Assembly (NCBI GenBank): GCA_016584495.1
Contig: WAID01000003.1
Location: 3,844,001-3,908,000 of the forward strand
Direction: 5' to 3'
Source: Celoporthe dispersa
Taxonomy: Eukaryota > Ascomycota > Sordariomycetes > Diaporthales > Cryphonectriaceae
DNA length: 64,000 bases
The notes beneath the pieces were generated by a model. That model searched no databases and had not been told where the DNA came from. It was given only the letters and a program-made list of their open reading frames with translations. Both the position numbers and the translations under genes were made by a program. Below are positions 23,601 through 35,377 of this stretch, piece by piece. Each line of letters opens with the position of its first letter. The first letter of the stretch is position 1.

Positions 23601-25926
23601 GCTGACGAGGGCCCAGCTCGAACACATCACCTGCATTGAAACATAGTATACATACATAGACATCTCGAGGCGAGATTGGCGGGCTGTGGTTCTCGCTCGA
23701 CTGCAGGGTTACCGCTTGGCAGGTCTCGTCGAGGTGCTGTGACGATGCACGCGGTGGAACATATTCCAATTGTGCCTCGAGAAATCTTGGGCCCCACACC
23801 CACTGGCAAGACAGTCCTCGCGGGACAGCCCCCTCTCGCTCTCCAAGACATGAGATGTGCAGGTATGAGCCAGGCCATAGAGCGGCGGACTGTGCTGTGT
23901 TGCGGCCTGAGATCTGAGCCACGGCCAAGGAACTCAGCTCTGTCTAAGAAAAGATAAATAAAAAAAAGGCCTCGGGGGGGAAAGAGACAGAGGGGGGCAC
24001 ACATTTTTCGTGGCTGGCTTTCTCGTATATCGCCAGCTATGCGATCTCCCTGACCGTTCCCGGGGCGCGCGCGGCTGAAGAGGAGGATCCAGCAGTAAGT
24101 AGTAGCTCTGCACGGGGGCGTAGGCGCCATCGCACCAGTGGCTCTGGTCCAGCTCGGAGGGAAAGCTCGGAGCAAGGAACAATAAGGAGAGAGAGGGAGA
24201 GGGAGACCAAAAGAAAACAAGGAAGAAGAAAAAAAAAAGACTTCAACACGAGAAGCACCACTTCTCTGCGTCAAATGCATCTACTATAGACTTTCGATAG
24301 GCTCGAGTTCTGGTCTCTGTCTGCGGAGTGTGGCGTCGCCTTGGCAGCGCTATTCGGACCATGCCCTGCTTGCCCGGGCGCGACGAGGCTGTGTGTGGCT
24401 TTATGATGGTGATGATTACTATTATGTATTTAGTTTTTTTTCCTTCTTCCTTTCTCTCTATTTCTTCCTCCCCTCTTTTCTCTTCTTGTTTACATACTAT
24501 GGTAAAAGCCGGGCGGGAATAGGGCCAGGGGACAGGGGCGAGGGAGTGCGAATAATGCGCGCTTCCTCGATCGGACACGACACATGTTCTCTTGGTTGCT
24601 AGTTTCAGGCTGAAAATAAAAGAACAGGGACTTTTCTTTAGGGTTGATCCCCGGGAACCAGGGAGAACAGTAACGCTGGCCGCAACCTTTCTTTTTTTTC
24701 TTCTTTTCTTTCCCTTTCCTTCCTCTTACCACTCGCTCTTTTCTTCCTTTTTCTTGTGTGTGTGTGTCCGCAAACAGGAGAGGATAGGATGAAATGAATC
24801 AGAGCGACCGCCACCATAGCACTATGAGCGCGACAGATGGCGGTTCTGGTTTCGTGTATCGGACGAGGCTAGCCTCGTGAGACGAATGTGGTTATGCCCT
24901 GTCACGCCTGTACCATCGTCTGGCTTCCAGGTCAGTCTCGAGGTATCCAGGCGCCCCCCAAGAAGGGTCCACTGTGTGTAGTCTTGTCGTCCCACTGCAG
25001 GTACCAAAAGCACTTTAGCACCACAGCACTATAGCAACACGGGTCTGTCTCCATCTCCCGCGGCAAGACTAATATGTGGACTCGGCAACTTTTTTTTCTT
25101 CTTTTCTCCCCCCCCTCTCTCATGTGATCCTAAGAAACGGGAGGGGGAGTGAAAGGCGGGCTGCCCATCATAATCCCTCCGAGAGGTTCCGAGAGTAGAA
25201 GAAGAAAAAGGAGGGAAAAAAAAGCTAGATCTGAGATGATCGCGTCTGGTCTCGCGCTGGCATGAAAGACAAATTGACCATTGACATGGGACAGAGGGGG
25301 GGAGGCAGTTCACCATCCTCGTTCCAGAGGGCTGTGTCTTGAGTATGAAGAAGGGGATGGTGGGCTTATCCCAGCGCGTGCCCAGGTACTACGGTACCAC
25401 GCTTGCCAGACCTGGGCAGACATGTATTATGTATCGATACGTCTGGGCATCCCTGCTGCTGAAGGGCCCCTTGGTCCTTCCCCTCCTCCTTCCCCCCCTC
25501 TCTTTTCCTTCCGTTCTCCCTCCCCCCCCCCGTCGTCTCATTCCCCACTGGCTTCAGGGCTACTACAAACGCCATCGCCTGCAGGGCGTCGCATCATTTC
25601 CCCTGCGCAAGAAAGAGAGAAGAAAAAAAAAGGGAAACGAGCGCAGACCATCGATACCGGATCGAGTGCCGACCACGTAAAGTCGTATTGCGCAGTTGTC
25701 CATACTATCCCAGTATCCCTTCACCTTCCTGCAGCTATACAAGGTGGTCACAAACCGCCGAGCTTCTCTTCCCAGGTGAAGATCGTCGTCATAGCCAGTC
25801 CATCCCCTCCTCCTCCTCTTCTTGTTTCTCCATCTCCATCCCCGTCACCATCCTCCTTCTCCGCACTCTCACATGCTATTTTGTATTGCACATATCGGCG
25901 ACAAGACCACCTCGGTGACCATGCAC

Positions 25927-25946
25927 ATGCATGCATGCATGCATGC
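25927..25946. repeat. (ATGC)5 self-complementary tetranucleotide repeat
   Basis: Five copies of ATGC, preceded by ATGCAC. Each ATGCAT step is palindromic, so the tract can form a small hairpin. A CAG/TAG-rich stretch follows. Confidence 0.85.
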
Positions 25947-26188
25947 AGCAGCAGTAGCAGCAGCAAGCGATCTAGATAGTAGCTTTAGCTCCCTGGGGCC
26001 ATAATAATCTATCTGGTCAACCCGCCCAAGCCACCGCATCCATTCCTCACCACCACCCGCCTCGCCCGCCCTCCCCACCGTTCGCATTTAGCTTTCTGGC
26101 TTCCGCATTCGGTACGAGTCGATCGCGCAGGCCACTGTTTCACTCCCGCCCGTCGTGGTCCTCCTGCTTCAAGACTTGTGTTCTTGTC

Positions 26189-26242
26189 CTCCCTTTTTTT
26201 TTTCCTTTCTTTTTCTTCTCTCTCTTCTCTTTCCTTTTCTTT
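26189..26242 (+). promoter_or_regulatory. Pyrimidine-rich tract upstream of the transporter gene
   Basis: A T/C-rich run 225-280 bases before the start codon at 26468. CT-rich tracts near transcription starts are common in filamentous fungal promoters; the assignment is by position and composition only. Confidence 0.35.
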
Positions 26243-26467
26243 AAACACGTCTCTAGTCCGCCTTGACTGGGTGGTCTGTCTGTCTATACTCACCAGAGCA
26301 AACCCTCTCTCTCTCGTCTCGTCGTTATTACATCCTGTCCCCTCCCCTCCACTGCCGCCTGGGCCTACGTCGTGCCGTCTTCTCCCTGCTTCACGGCCTA
26401 CGACTACATCTTTCCTCCCACTACCATCACCACCACCACCACCACCACCTCAGATCTGCTCAGCAGC

Positions 26468-28006
26468 ATGTCTTCAGAAGATGGCCGGTCCGAGAGGGCA
26501 GGCTCCATTGCCTCGTCCCACACCGAGGCAGGTAGCCATGAAGAGTACAGTGAGAAGTCGGTCTACATCCGCGACGACGAGAGCCTCTCAAATCTGAAGT
26601 CTCCCACCGTGTATCAGGACAGCAACCATGATGACGACATCCAGGAGGAGGACGAGGAACTGCTCGCTCCCAAGCCGGAGAAGCCAGAACCAGCAAAGCC
26701 ATCGGCAGCCTCTGGTATAATATGGATCGCCGTGAACACGCTGGCCACTGTTGGCATTGTAAGCCTCTCTCTCTCGCGCGCGCGCGCGTGCCCTCGCAGC
26801 AGCTGTTCTGCTCTGGTCTAGAGGGCAACGTTGGACGGGGGCTATGGCTTGGCTGCGTTGCGTTGCGTTGCGTTGCGTTGCGTTGCGCAAGATCTCGGCT
26901 AACACGGCATCCCTCGCTAGGTCTTCACCAACAAGGCCATCTTCTCGGACCCGTCCCTGAAGCTTGCCCAGCTCACCTTCGCGTCCTTCCACTTCTGCAT
27001 CACATGGCTCACCCTCTACGTCCTCTCGCGCCAGAGGTTCGGCTACTTCGAGCCCCGGAGGACGTCCATCCGCGCCATCTTCCCGCTCTCTGTCGCCATG
27101 TCCCTCAACGTCATCCTGCCCAACCTGTCGCTGGCCTTCTCCAGCGTCACCTTCTACCAGGTCGCCCGCATCCTCCTGACGCCCTGCGTGGCCCTCATGA
27201 ACTTTGTCCTCTACAAGGCCACCCTCCCGCGCAACGCCCTTGTTGCCCTGGTCCCGGCCTGCCTCGGCGTCGGCATGGTCAGCTACTACGACAGCCTCCC
27301 CGCCGCCGACGCCAGCGTCAAGACCACCAGCGGCCTGGGCGTCATCTTTGCCTTCTCCGGCATCTTCGCCTCCTCCCTGTACACCGTCTGGATCGGTGCC
27401 TACCACCGCAAGCTCCAGATGAGCTCCATGCAGCTGCTGTTCAACCAGGCCCCCGTCTCGGCCTTTATGCTGCTCTACGTGATCCCCTTCGTGGACACCT
27501 TTCCCGTGTGGAGCGAGGTGCCGCTCAACCGATGGGTTATGATCATGATCGTACGTCTTTTCTCCCTTCTTTTTTTTTTTTTAGGAAGATCAAATCCCTG
27601 TGGAAAGGGGTGGATCTCCCCCAAAATTTAGTGTTGCATGTGGCAGAGGGACTGACTCGGTGTCGTGGTTGGGAAATTTAGTCTGGTGGCTTCGCCGCGC
27701 TCATCAACATCTCGCAATTCTTCATCATCGCACAGACCGGCCCCGTGTCGAGCACCGTCGTCGGCCACGTCAAGACGTGCACCATCGTCGCGCTGGGGTG
27801 GATGACCTCGGGCCGGGCGATCGGGGACAGGTCTGTCATGGGCGTCTTTGTTGCTATCGGGGGCATCATTGCGTAAGTGGAGCTCTCTCCACGCTTGGAT
27901 CACCGTCGCGACTCTCATCATGCTAACAATGTGTGTGTGTCTGTGCAGTTACTCGATAGTCATGCTAAGAGAGAACCAGAAGAAGCCGGGCCAGGGCGTC
28001 AAGTGA
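26468..28006 (+). CDS. Triose-phosphate transporter family membrane protein (SLC35E-like)
   Basis: A multi-pass membrane protein of the drug/metabolite transporter superfamily, nearest to the triose-phosphate/SLC35 group that carries nucleotide sugars or phosphorylated sugars across Golgi or ER membranes; its substrate is unknown. Exons are 26468-26758, 26921-27550, 27682-27872 and 27949-28006, giving 389 residues with no frame break. The first 80 residues are acidic and soluble (MSSEDGRSERAGSIASSH). About ten hydrophobic segments follow, starting IIWIAVNTLATVGIVFTNK and including FHFCITWLTLYVLS, LVALVPACLGVGMV, LGVIFAFSGIFASSLYTVW, ISQFFIIAQTGPVSSTVVGH and VFVAIGGIIAYSIVM. TGPVSSTVVGHVKT is characteristic of the family. 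It ends with a lysine-containing tail (ENQKKPGQGVK). An upstream in-frame ATG at 26372 would add a poly-Thr stretch and is less likely. Converges on RPF1. Confidence 0.9.
26854..26887. repeat. (TGCGT)n pentanucleotide repeat in intron 1
   Basis: Six to seven copies of TGCGT within intron 1 (26759-26920) of the transporter gene. It follows a short CG alternating tract near 26778-26789. Confidence 0.9.
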
Positions 28007-28838
28007 GCAACTCTGCCCTGCCTCGGCGGCTTCTCTCTTTTCCTCAATTATCTCCCTGAGAAGAAAAAAAAAATTTATATATACATATATCAAGATATAT
28101 AGCGCAATGATTCATGATCTATTCCATCTACTGGTCCACATCATCTCTCACACGTGTGTTTTGAACGCATGTCTTGGGGAGTCTACCAAATGGGACAAGT
28201 CAAATTCACCTAAGAGCCAGGAGAATTGTGAATCCCATCTGGGGACAGACCAGGCAGGAAGTTACACCTTCACTGTCGAAGCCAGCTGGGCCAAGAGGAC
28301 CATCTCATGGCCATCTTTCTTCTCCTCTTCCCTTTGCCCTTCTCCTTGGGGTTGGTCTGGATCTGGAGCTAGAAACGAGGTGAGCCCATACCGTGTCCTC
28401 CCTTGGTGGTCGAGTGCTCTACGCTATGACCTATCACTATTGTACTGCTACCACCACCACGACCACTGCTCTAATACTACTAGTGACTATTTATCCCTGC
28501 GTGGCGTGCAGGCCTAGAAAGGACCCATATACTTAGGTAGGCAGTAGGGTCTGGCTATGGGGGGCCCGACTATTTAGTAGGTTACCGTCCCTGTACGCCG
28601 CCCGCCAAGACCTCTCAGCTGAAGTAGGTAATACCCACCCACACACAGGCACAGGGCTGGCCTAGGCGGCCGTCCCGGGATATGTTTTTTTCTCTCTTCT
28701 TTCCTTTCTCTCTCTCCCTCCTTGGGAACATTTTTGAACCTTATCCAGGCAGCCACAGCGGGACTATGAACGCCACACCACGTGAGGGAGATGCGTACTA
28801 GTCAGGGACAGCACACATAAACACACACAGACGAATGT

Positions 28839-28848
<10 letters not shown>

Positions 28849-28877
<29 letters not shown>
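28849..28877. repeat. (GT)n microsatellite
   Basis: About 14 GT units, preceded by interrupted GTGTGC units from about 28836. Confidence 0.9.
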
Positions 28878-28879
<2 letters not shown>

Positions 28880-29477
28880 ACCCCTATAGGAGGAGGGGAA
28901 GGGTCCAGAAGATGGGAAGCACTAGAGAAGAGGAGGACGGGGCGGCATCGTACCATCCCCGTGCCTCGCTCGCCAGGAGACGGCACGGCACACAAGATAG
29001 ACTTTAACGACGGGCGGGACAGGTCCTGGCCTAAGCACTGCCTAGCTAACGACCCCCGCTGCTGCTGGCCGAAAGCAGAAGACGTGTGTTCCCATTTCGG
29101 GAAAGGGAAAAAAAAAAAAAAAAAAGGGCCAAGATGGACCGAAAGGCCTGAACGCATTTTTCTAAGATGATCCCCTCATCCCCTCCTCGTGGCGTCGGGT
29201 GGATCGACGTCCGACCGACCTACTACCATGCAGCTGGGACTGCCGGTGGAGATCCCGTCTAGGTCAACATGGTCTAGAGCGCAGTGCTGCCTCGGTAAGG
29301 CGATGGAAGAGCTGCTGGCCGGGTACGGATAGACAGACACACACGCTTTGCGTCAATTGGACACCTTGGTGGGGGAGGAGGGGAGAGGGGAGGAGACGAT
29401 GGCCTCGCCCCTGTACACTTTGAACCTGTCCCTACTCGGCCCTCCCCTGGCGTGGGGTATAGGCATATACAATACTG

Positions 29478-29504
29478 ACTGGCTGGCTGGCTGGCTGGTT
29501 GGCT
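29478..29504. repeat. (CTGG)n tetranucleotide repeat
   Basis: About six units of CTGG with one variant, just before the RPF1 3' end. Confidence 0.8.
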
Positions 29505-29554
29505 GCATCCCCCCCCCCAAGCAGGCTCCTTTCCGTGGCGCGAGCAGCAGACCA

Positions 29555-30971
29555 CTACAGGTTGAACCGCGTCCGCGACTTCTCCATCTTGGCCTTCCAT
29601 TCCCACGACAGTGCGTCCTCGCCTTCGCTGCCCGCCCGGCCGATGCCCTTGTCCACCCGGCGGAGCTTTGAGAGTGCATCGGGGCTGTAACGTGTCAGTG
29701 ACCACAAGAGGAGAGGGGGTGATCAGTCTTGTCGGTTCTGGACGGACTTACACCGAGCTCCTGGAGACCAACCCTGATGGCCTCGACACCTTTCAGCTCC
29801 TTGCCGTCGGCCGCCTGGACACTCTTCTCTGTCTCTCTCTTGTCACGAAAGATGTATCTGTGGCGCCGGAGGAAGATATAGTCGCCTGCAGTTCCGGCAG
29901 ATGTATGTCAGCAGTCATGGCCCCCGTGTGCTGTGGACGAGGTGGTCTCGCGGGGGGGGGGGCGCACATACGCTGGTTGTGCAGTGTCACCACCTGCCTC
30001 GCCTGGATGTCCGGCTGCGGGGGGAACAGGGTCTGGAAGCTCTTGGCCGCGAGCAGGCCGAGGCTGCTCTTGAAGTTGTTGAGGAGCAGCTCCGGGTAGA
30101 ACTCGTCCTGCGCGTTGCCGTGGCCGGGCAGCTTGGCGGCCGGGATCCAGTTGTTGACAGAGTATGTCAGGGTGGGCCCGTGGGGGAGGTGGACGACGGT
30201 GAGCCTGTTGGGCTTCTTCTGGTCCTCGTTGAGCACCAGCACGGTGGTGTAGTCCCGGTTCGCGGCGAAGCGACATATCTCCCTGACGCTGTACTTGTGC
30301 CCGTACCGGTGCGCCGACCTTCGTATATACTCCGAGTTGGGGAAGAGCGACATGAGGATCTCGGCCTCCTTGTGCAGGGTCGAGTTGATGGATGTCGTGA
30401 TCAGGACCTTGGGGACCCTCGGGGGCTCGTCGTTGAACAGGCTCGGGAACTTGGTAGAGAGCACGGCGGGCGTCATGTCGAAGTTGGTGCTCGTCGTGGA
30501 GGGGGCGACACTCGGCTGCCTCTGTGATCGCCTGGCGCGCATCTTCTCCATATGCTTCTCCGCTGCCTCTCCGTCTCCCTCCTCGTCGTCGTCGTCGTCG
30601 TCGTCAGACCCCAGCATGCTATCCGCCTCGTCGTCGCCGCCGTCGCCCTCCACCTCATCCTGCTCTCCATCCACCTCGGCGGCGGCGGCCTGCGCCTCCT
30701 CCTCCTCCTCCAGCTTCCGCCTCTTGACGGCTACCACGTCGGCGCTTGTGTATAGACTGTCCTCGTCGCCGTTGTCCCATACTCGCTTCTGGTCGAGCGT
30801 CTTGGTCTGGTTGCGCGCGAGGCGATCCCTCTTGAGCTCCGGGTCCCTGGCCTCCTCCTTCCTCCGGCGCATGCGCTCCTCGCGTCTCGCCTTGCCGGAT
30901 GTCCTCTTGTTCTGTACATGGAGCTCCTGGCGCCGCAGCTTGTTGCCGGGTATGTTGTTGGTGGAAGGCAT
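29555..30971 (-). CDS. rpf1: Rpf1, Brix-domain ribosome production factor 1 (one frame break near the C-terminus)
   Basis: Rpf1 is a nucleolar Brix-domain protein needed for 27S pre-rRNA processing and 60S subunit assembly. Exons are 30971-29972, 29885-29752 and 29684-29555, giving 420 residues after correction. The N-terminus is basic and coiled (MPSTNNIPGNKLRRQ ... KARREERMRRRKEEA), followed by an acidic poly-Asp/Glu stretch at about residues 95-130. The Brix domain starts at VPKVLITTSINST and includes NSEYIRRSAHRYGHK, RLTVVHLPHGPTLTY and, across intron 1, HNQRDYIFLRRHRYIF. The last exon encodes the sigma-70-like motif, PRCTLKLRRVDKGIG in corrected form. The raw sequence shifts frame there through one extra A in the AAA (coding strand) at 29667-29669, after which the frame runs cleanly to a normal C-terminus (KSRTRFNL). 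Divergent from GRS1. Confidence 0.93.
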
Positions 30972-31431
30972 CGCTTCTGGGCTTCTCACATAAAGAGAGA
31001 GCGAAGATGAGAGAGAGAGAGAGAGAGTGTGTGTGTGTGTGTGTGTGTGTGCGAGCGAAGGGTTGAGGAATACTTGTGTGGTTGGAACTCGAGAGAGCAC
31101 GATTGAGAAAACTGGTTAGCATGTGAGAAGTTCGAAATTTTGGCGGGTCTGAAATGTTTTATCGAGATAAGTATCTTTTTTGCCTGCCGGAGGGGTCTGT
31201 CTGGAACTGTTGCAGGGGGGTTCCAGTTTTGGTTCTGGTGCTGCCCCTCACTAAGACACAGCACTGTGGGGGAGAAGCTCAGCAGCAGGCCCTGCGATCG
31301 CTCTGAAATCTGAGTCAACGACACCTCTGAGCCCTCAACACCACTGCTAGTCATCTTCTTTCTTGGTCTCCTCACCCCCCCCTCTCCCCAAGCTACGACG
31401 CATGACTCACAGCCATCAACAGTGTCAATTG
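30972..31431. promoter_or_regulatory. Bidirectional promoter between RPF1 and GRS1
   Basis: A 460-base intergenic region between two divergent protein-synthesis genes. A GA run (about 31010-31027) followed by a GT run (about 31027-31050) lies 40-80 bases upstream of the RPF1 start. A GAAATTTT sequence near 31134-31141 resembles the ribosomal RNA processing element of yeast ribosome-biogenesis promoters; the match is short and only suggestive. Confidence 0.5.
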
Positions 31432-33653
31432 ATGAGAGCATTGAAGATATTCGCTTCCTTTAGACCACTTGTTGGTACGCCTCCTGTTCTCGCGACAGCA
31501 GCATTCAAGACAAGCTCGACGCGACCGTTTGCCTCGTACCGACCCCCACCACCAATCCACGGAAAAAAAGATCCCGAGCAGCCCAAGATGGCGACCTTGA
31601 CCACCCGCACCGGTCAGACCATGGACCGTCAGGCCATGGAGTCCATGCTGCGCCGACGCATGTTCTACACCCCCGCCTTCGAGATCTACGGTGGTGTCGC
31701 TGGTCTCTACGACTACGGCCCTCCAGGCTGCGCCCTCCAGGCCAACCTGATCGAGACCTGGCGCAAACACTTCGTCCTCGAGGAGGACATGCTCGAGGTC
31801 GACTGCAGCGTCGTGACCCCCACGACGTCTTCAAGACCAGCGGCCACGTCGACAAGTTTGCCGACTGGATGTGCAAGGACCCAAAGAACGGTGAAAACCT
31901 GCGGGCCGACCACCTCGTCGAGGCCGTCCTGGAGGCCAGGCTGGAGGGCGACAAGAAGGCGCGCGGCGAGGAGGTCCAGGACAAGGAGGTCGATCCCAAG
32001 AAGAAGAAGAAGAAGGTCTCTGCCGAGGTCAAGAAGCTGGACGACGCCCTTGTCAAGGAGTACGAGGAGGTCCTCGCCCAGATCGACAACTACGACGGCG
32101 ACGCCCTCGGCGCCCTGATCAAGAAGTATGACATCAGGAACCCCGCCACTGGTGCTGAGCCCTCACCCCCGAGGCCCTTCAACCTCATGTTCCAGACCAC
32201 GATCGGTCCCTCCGGCAAAGAGCACGGATACCTCCGGCCCGAGACAGCCCAGGGACAGTTCCTGAACTTCGCCAAGCTGCTCGACTTCAACATGCAGAGC
32301 ATGCCCTTTGCCAGCGCCTCCATCGGCAAGTCCTACCGAAACGAGATCTCACCCCGTGCTGGTCTGCTCCGTGTCCGCGAGTTCCTGATGGCGGAGATTG
32401 AGCACTTTGTGGACCCCGAGGGCGGCAAGAAGCACCCCAGATTCCCAGAGGTCGAGAACCTCGAGCTGACGCTGCTGGACAAGCACACCCAGCTGTCCGG
32501 CCAGACCACGACGCGGAAGATGACCATCGGCCAGGCGGTCAAGGACAAGGTCGTGGACAACGAGACCCTGGGCTACTTCATGGCCCGAATCCACCTGTAC
32601 CTGGAGAGGGTCGGCGCGGATATGAGCAAGGTCCGCTTCCGGCAGCACATGGCCAACGAGATGGCCCACTACGCCTGCGACTGCTGGGACGCCGAGATGC
32701 TGACCTCGTACGGCTGGATCGAGTGCGTCGGCTGTGCTGACCGCTCCGCCTACGATCTGACGGTCCACCAGAAGAAGACCGGCGCCCCCTTGGTCGTGCG
32801 TCAGGTCCTGAACACGCCCATCGTTGAGCAGCTATGGGTCGTGGACATCGACAGGAAGAAGTTCGGCCCACACTTCAAGAAAGACGGCAGGCTGGTGGCA
32901 GAGGCCATAGAGGCCCTCGAGCAGCCACAGCTCGAGAAGTTTGCCAAGGATCTGGAGGACCAGGGCAGCTTCACCATCGACGTCCCCGGCGTCGCAGCTA
33001 AGAATGCCACCGTCGGCAAGGATCTCGTCAAGATCGAGTACAAGAGCATAACAAAACACAGCAGGGAGTACACGCCCAACGTCATCGAGCCTTCGTTCGG
33101 TATCGGCCGGATTCTGTACTCGTTGATTGAACACAGCTTCTGGACTCGCGGCACGGAAGGCGGCGATGAAGCTCGCGGTGTAAGCATACCCCTCAAGCCC
33201 CTCTCCCTCACTCTCCCAACCTACACACACACTCGATTCCCTAACCCACACATGCAGGTTCTTTCATTCCCCCCGACGATGGCCCCGACCAAGGTCCTTA
33301 TCGTCCCTCTCTCCAAGAACGAGGAGTTCTCGCCCATCGCACGCAAGATGGGCCACAAGCTCCGCCAGATGGGCATCTCCAGCCGCGTGGACGACTCGGG
33401 CGCCAGCATCGGCAAGAGGTACAGCCGGAACGACGAGCTCGGCACGGCCTTTGGCATCACGATCGACTTCCAGACCGTCAAGGATGGCTCGGTCACCCTG
33501 CGGGAGCGCGACTCGACGAGGCAGGTGCGGGCGGATGAGTCTCGCATCCTGGAGGCGGTGCGGAGCATGGTGAACGGCGGCAAGACGTGGAAGGACGTCG
33601 AGGGCGAGCTGCCCAAGTTCGAGGCCCAGGAGCTGGAGATCAGAGAAGCCTAG
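31432..33653 (+). CDS. grs1: Glycyl-tRNA synthetase, cytosolic and probably mitochondrial (one frame break)
   Basis: Class II aminoacyl-tRNA synthetase of the eukaryotic alpha2 type, charging tRNA-Gly. Exons are 31432-33179 and 33258-33653, about 714 residues from the first start. The N-terminus MRALKIFASFRPLVGT is basic and hydrophobic like a mitochondrial presequence. A second ATG at 31588 (MATLTTRTGQTMDRQ) would give a cytosolic form of about 662 residues. Motifs include RRMFYTPAFEIYGGVAGLYD, LRPETAQGQFLNF, IGKSYRNEISPRAGLLRVRE, MANEMAHYACDCWDAE, EPSFGIGRILYSLIEHSFW, and a C-terminal anticodon-binding domain (KVLIVPLSKNEEFSPIARK). The raw frame breaks after SVVTP at the C5 run around 31817-31821; one missing C restores HDVFKTSGHVDKFADWM, a highly conserved segment. 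Intron 33180-33257 is 78 bases and open, so retention would insert 26 residues. Confidence 0.95.
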
Positions 33654-34797
33654 GTGCGAAGCCAGGAGAAAGAAAGAGAGAAACCACCGGAGCTGGTCGA
33701 AAAGTTCGAAAAGTTCTCCCTCCGCGGGAGAGTCAGATTAGATCTAAACATGCCGGGCAGTGCTCATCCATCATGGTGAGCAATGGCCCTGTAGAAGAAG
33801 TAGACGGCTTAATTCGCTACAAGAAAGAGAGGGGGGGGAGAAAAGGAAGACATCTTGTCTCGGCATCATATCTGACAGTCTAGAGATGAAGCATGATAAT
33901 CACAATCAAGGATGTGATTTGGCCCCTGTGGGCATATCACCCGCGTTAGCCACCAGCTCTGTACTTCTCTCGTGGCTCTGTGTTCATGGCCTCTTCGGTT
34001 CTGACTACAGCACATATAGCTTCTCGGCTTATGCCTCACCAACCCTGAAGGAAGCGTCTTGCTCAAGATTGCTGGCTCGCATAGACAACAAGGCACTCAC
34101 TGGCCACCATTATTAGTCTTCACACCTACGGGCCCGAAAAACAGAGGCGAGGTGGCACTATTGATCAGACAGGCATGGACAAGGCAGAGAGAGAGAGACA
34201 GGTGTTCCTGGCGTCCCGAACAAACACTACATTCATTGACTAGCAAAAAATAAAATGGAAAAAAAAAGGATCAAGATAAACAGTAATCTCTACAAGAAAA
34301 GAAGAGTTGTGCAAAAAGGAGGAAGAAAGAAAGAGAAGAAAAAAACATCTCTGGCGTTCCGTTTTTTTGTTTTTGTCATCTCCCATTCGCGCCATGGGTC
34401 GGGCCCTTCGGTCGTCCAGCGGGTTGGGTCATGCAATCGTCCTCATGATCAAATCTTTCTTTTTTGTTCCCCTTCAATACAATACGCCGTCGTGTTTCTC
34501 TTTCCAGCTCATCTGCTCCGCCTGCAGCCCAGCATATGATGCTCTATATATCAATCGTGGTGTGTTCCGACAACTAAGAAGAGCAGTGGCCCCGCTGAAT
34601 GCTGCTGTATGCAAAGCGACCGTGGTGGCGAGGCCCATCATGTGTATACAGGTCTGCCAAATGCCTGCCGAGGACGACTCATGAATGCATCGTCGCAGCG
34701 CTCCTCCAATCCAAGCATGTTCGCGTCTCCCAACATGTTGCAACCAAAAAGACAACAAAACAACAAAAACAATAAAAAGACCCGACTACCAGAACAG
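33654..34797. other. Convergent spacer between GRS1 and JSN1
   Basis: Contains the 3' ends of both genes. No gene recognised; purine-rich A runs lie near 34240-34350. Confidence 0.5.
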
Positions 34798-35345
34798 CTA
34801 GTATGGCCTTGGGCTGGCCGAATTGTTGCGGCCTCCATTCCGACCAACACGACCTCCGCGGCGCCCAGTTGAGCCCCCGTTCACAACACCGTCGGCCATG
34901 TTGTACCCGGGAGGTGGCATGCCGTAGCCGAAGCCACCCATGCCCATGGGCATCGGCATAGGGTAGGCTGGTGCAGCGTAGGGGCTCTGGTTCCCAGCTG
35001 GCGGGATCGAGCTGCTGCGGTATTGATCCATCGGCAGGCTAGCACTTGGGAAGGGCATCCCAGCCTGCATGGGATAGTAGCCGTTCATCGGTGGCGTGCC
35101 TCGCAACATGTTCTGCTGATACGGCATGCCCATCGGTGGCATCCCGCCCTGCGCAAAGCCAGTAAACTGCTGCTGAGCAGTCGGGTCGGCACTATCACTG
35201 CGAGGGACGGCAAGACTGGCATCAAAGCCGCCGGGACTAATTCCGGTCGCAGCTGCGTTAAGCGGGTTGTAGAAGGGACCGGCGTTGGCAGCTGCGTTGT
35301 ACTGAGCAGCTGCAGCCTGCTGTGCTTGCTGCTGCTGCTGCTGCT

Positions 35346-35377
<32 letters not shown>

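Larger units (their letters stand above)
20515..26467. other. 6-kb divergent spacer without a recognised gene
   Basis: Separates two divergently transcribed genes. Short open frames on both strands overlap each other, lack domains and show low complexity. Contents include a GT repeat at 20622-20657, GA runs near 20958-20970 and 22695-22710, a T run near 21459-21470, an A run near 24230-24237, CT-rich tracts near 24430-24480 and 24690-24755, and an ATGC tetranucleotide repeat at 25927-25946. Such length suggests long promoters or unannotated noncoding transcripts, but the sequence does not prove either. Confidence 0.5.
28007..29554. other. Convergent spacer between the transporter gene and RPF1
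   Basis: No gene recognised. Contains an AT-rich stretch with ATATAT just after the transporter stop (28068-28100), a GT repeat at about 28849-28877, an A run at about 29110-29125 and a CTGG-type tetranucleotide repeat at about 29478-29504. Confidence 0.5.

Noticed and set aside
26588..27406. 272-codon minus-strand frame over the transporter gene
   Set aside because: Antisense shadow crossing a real intron of the sense gene; Gly/Glu/Asp-rich with no motif.
31800..31830. Programmed +1/-1 ribosomal frameshift in GRS1
   Set aside because: No slippery heptamer or known precedent for this gene; a single C missing from a homopolymer explains it.
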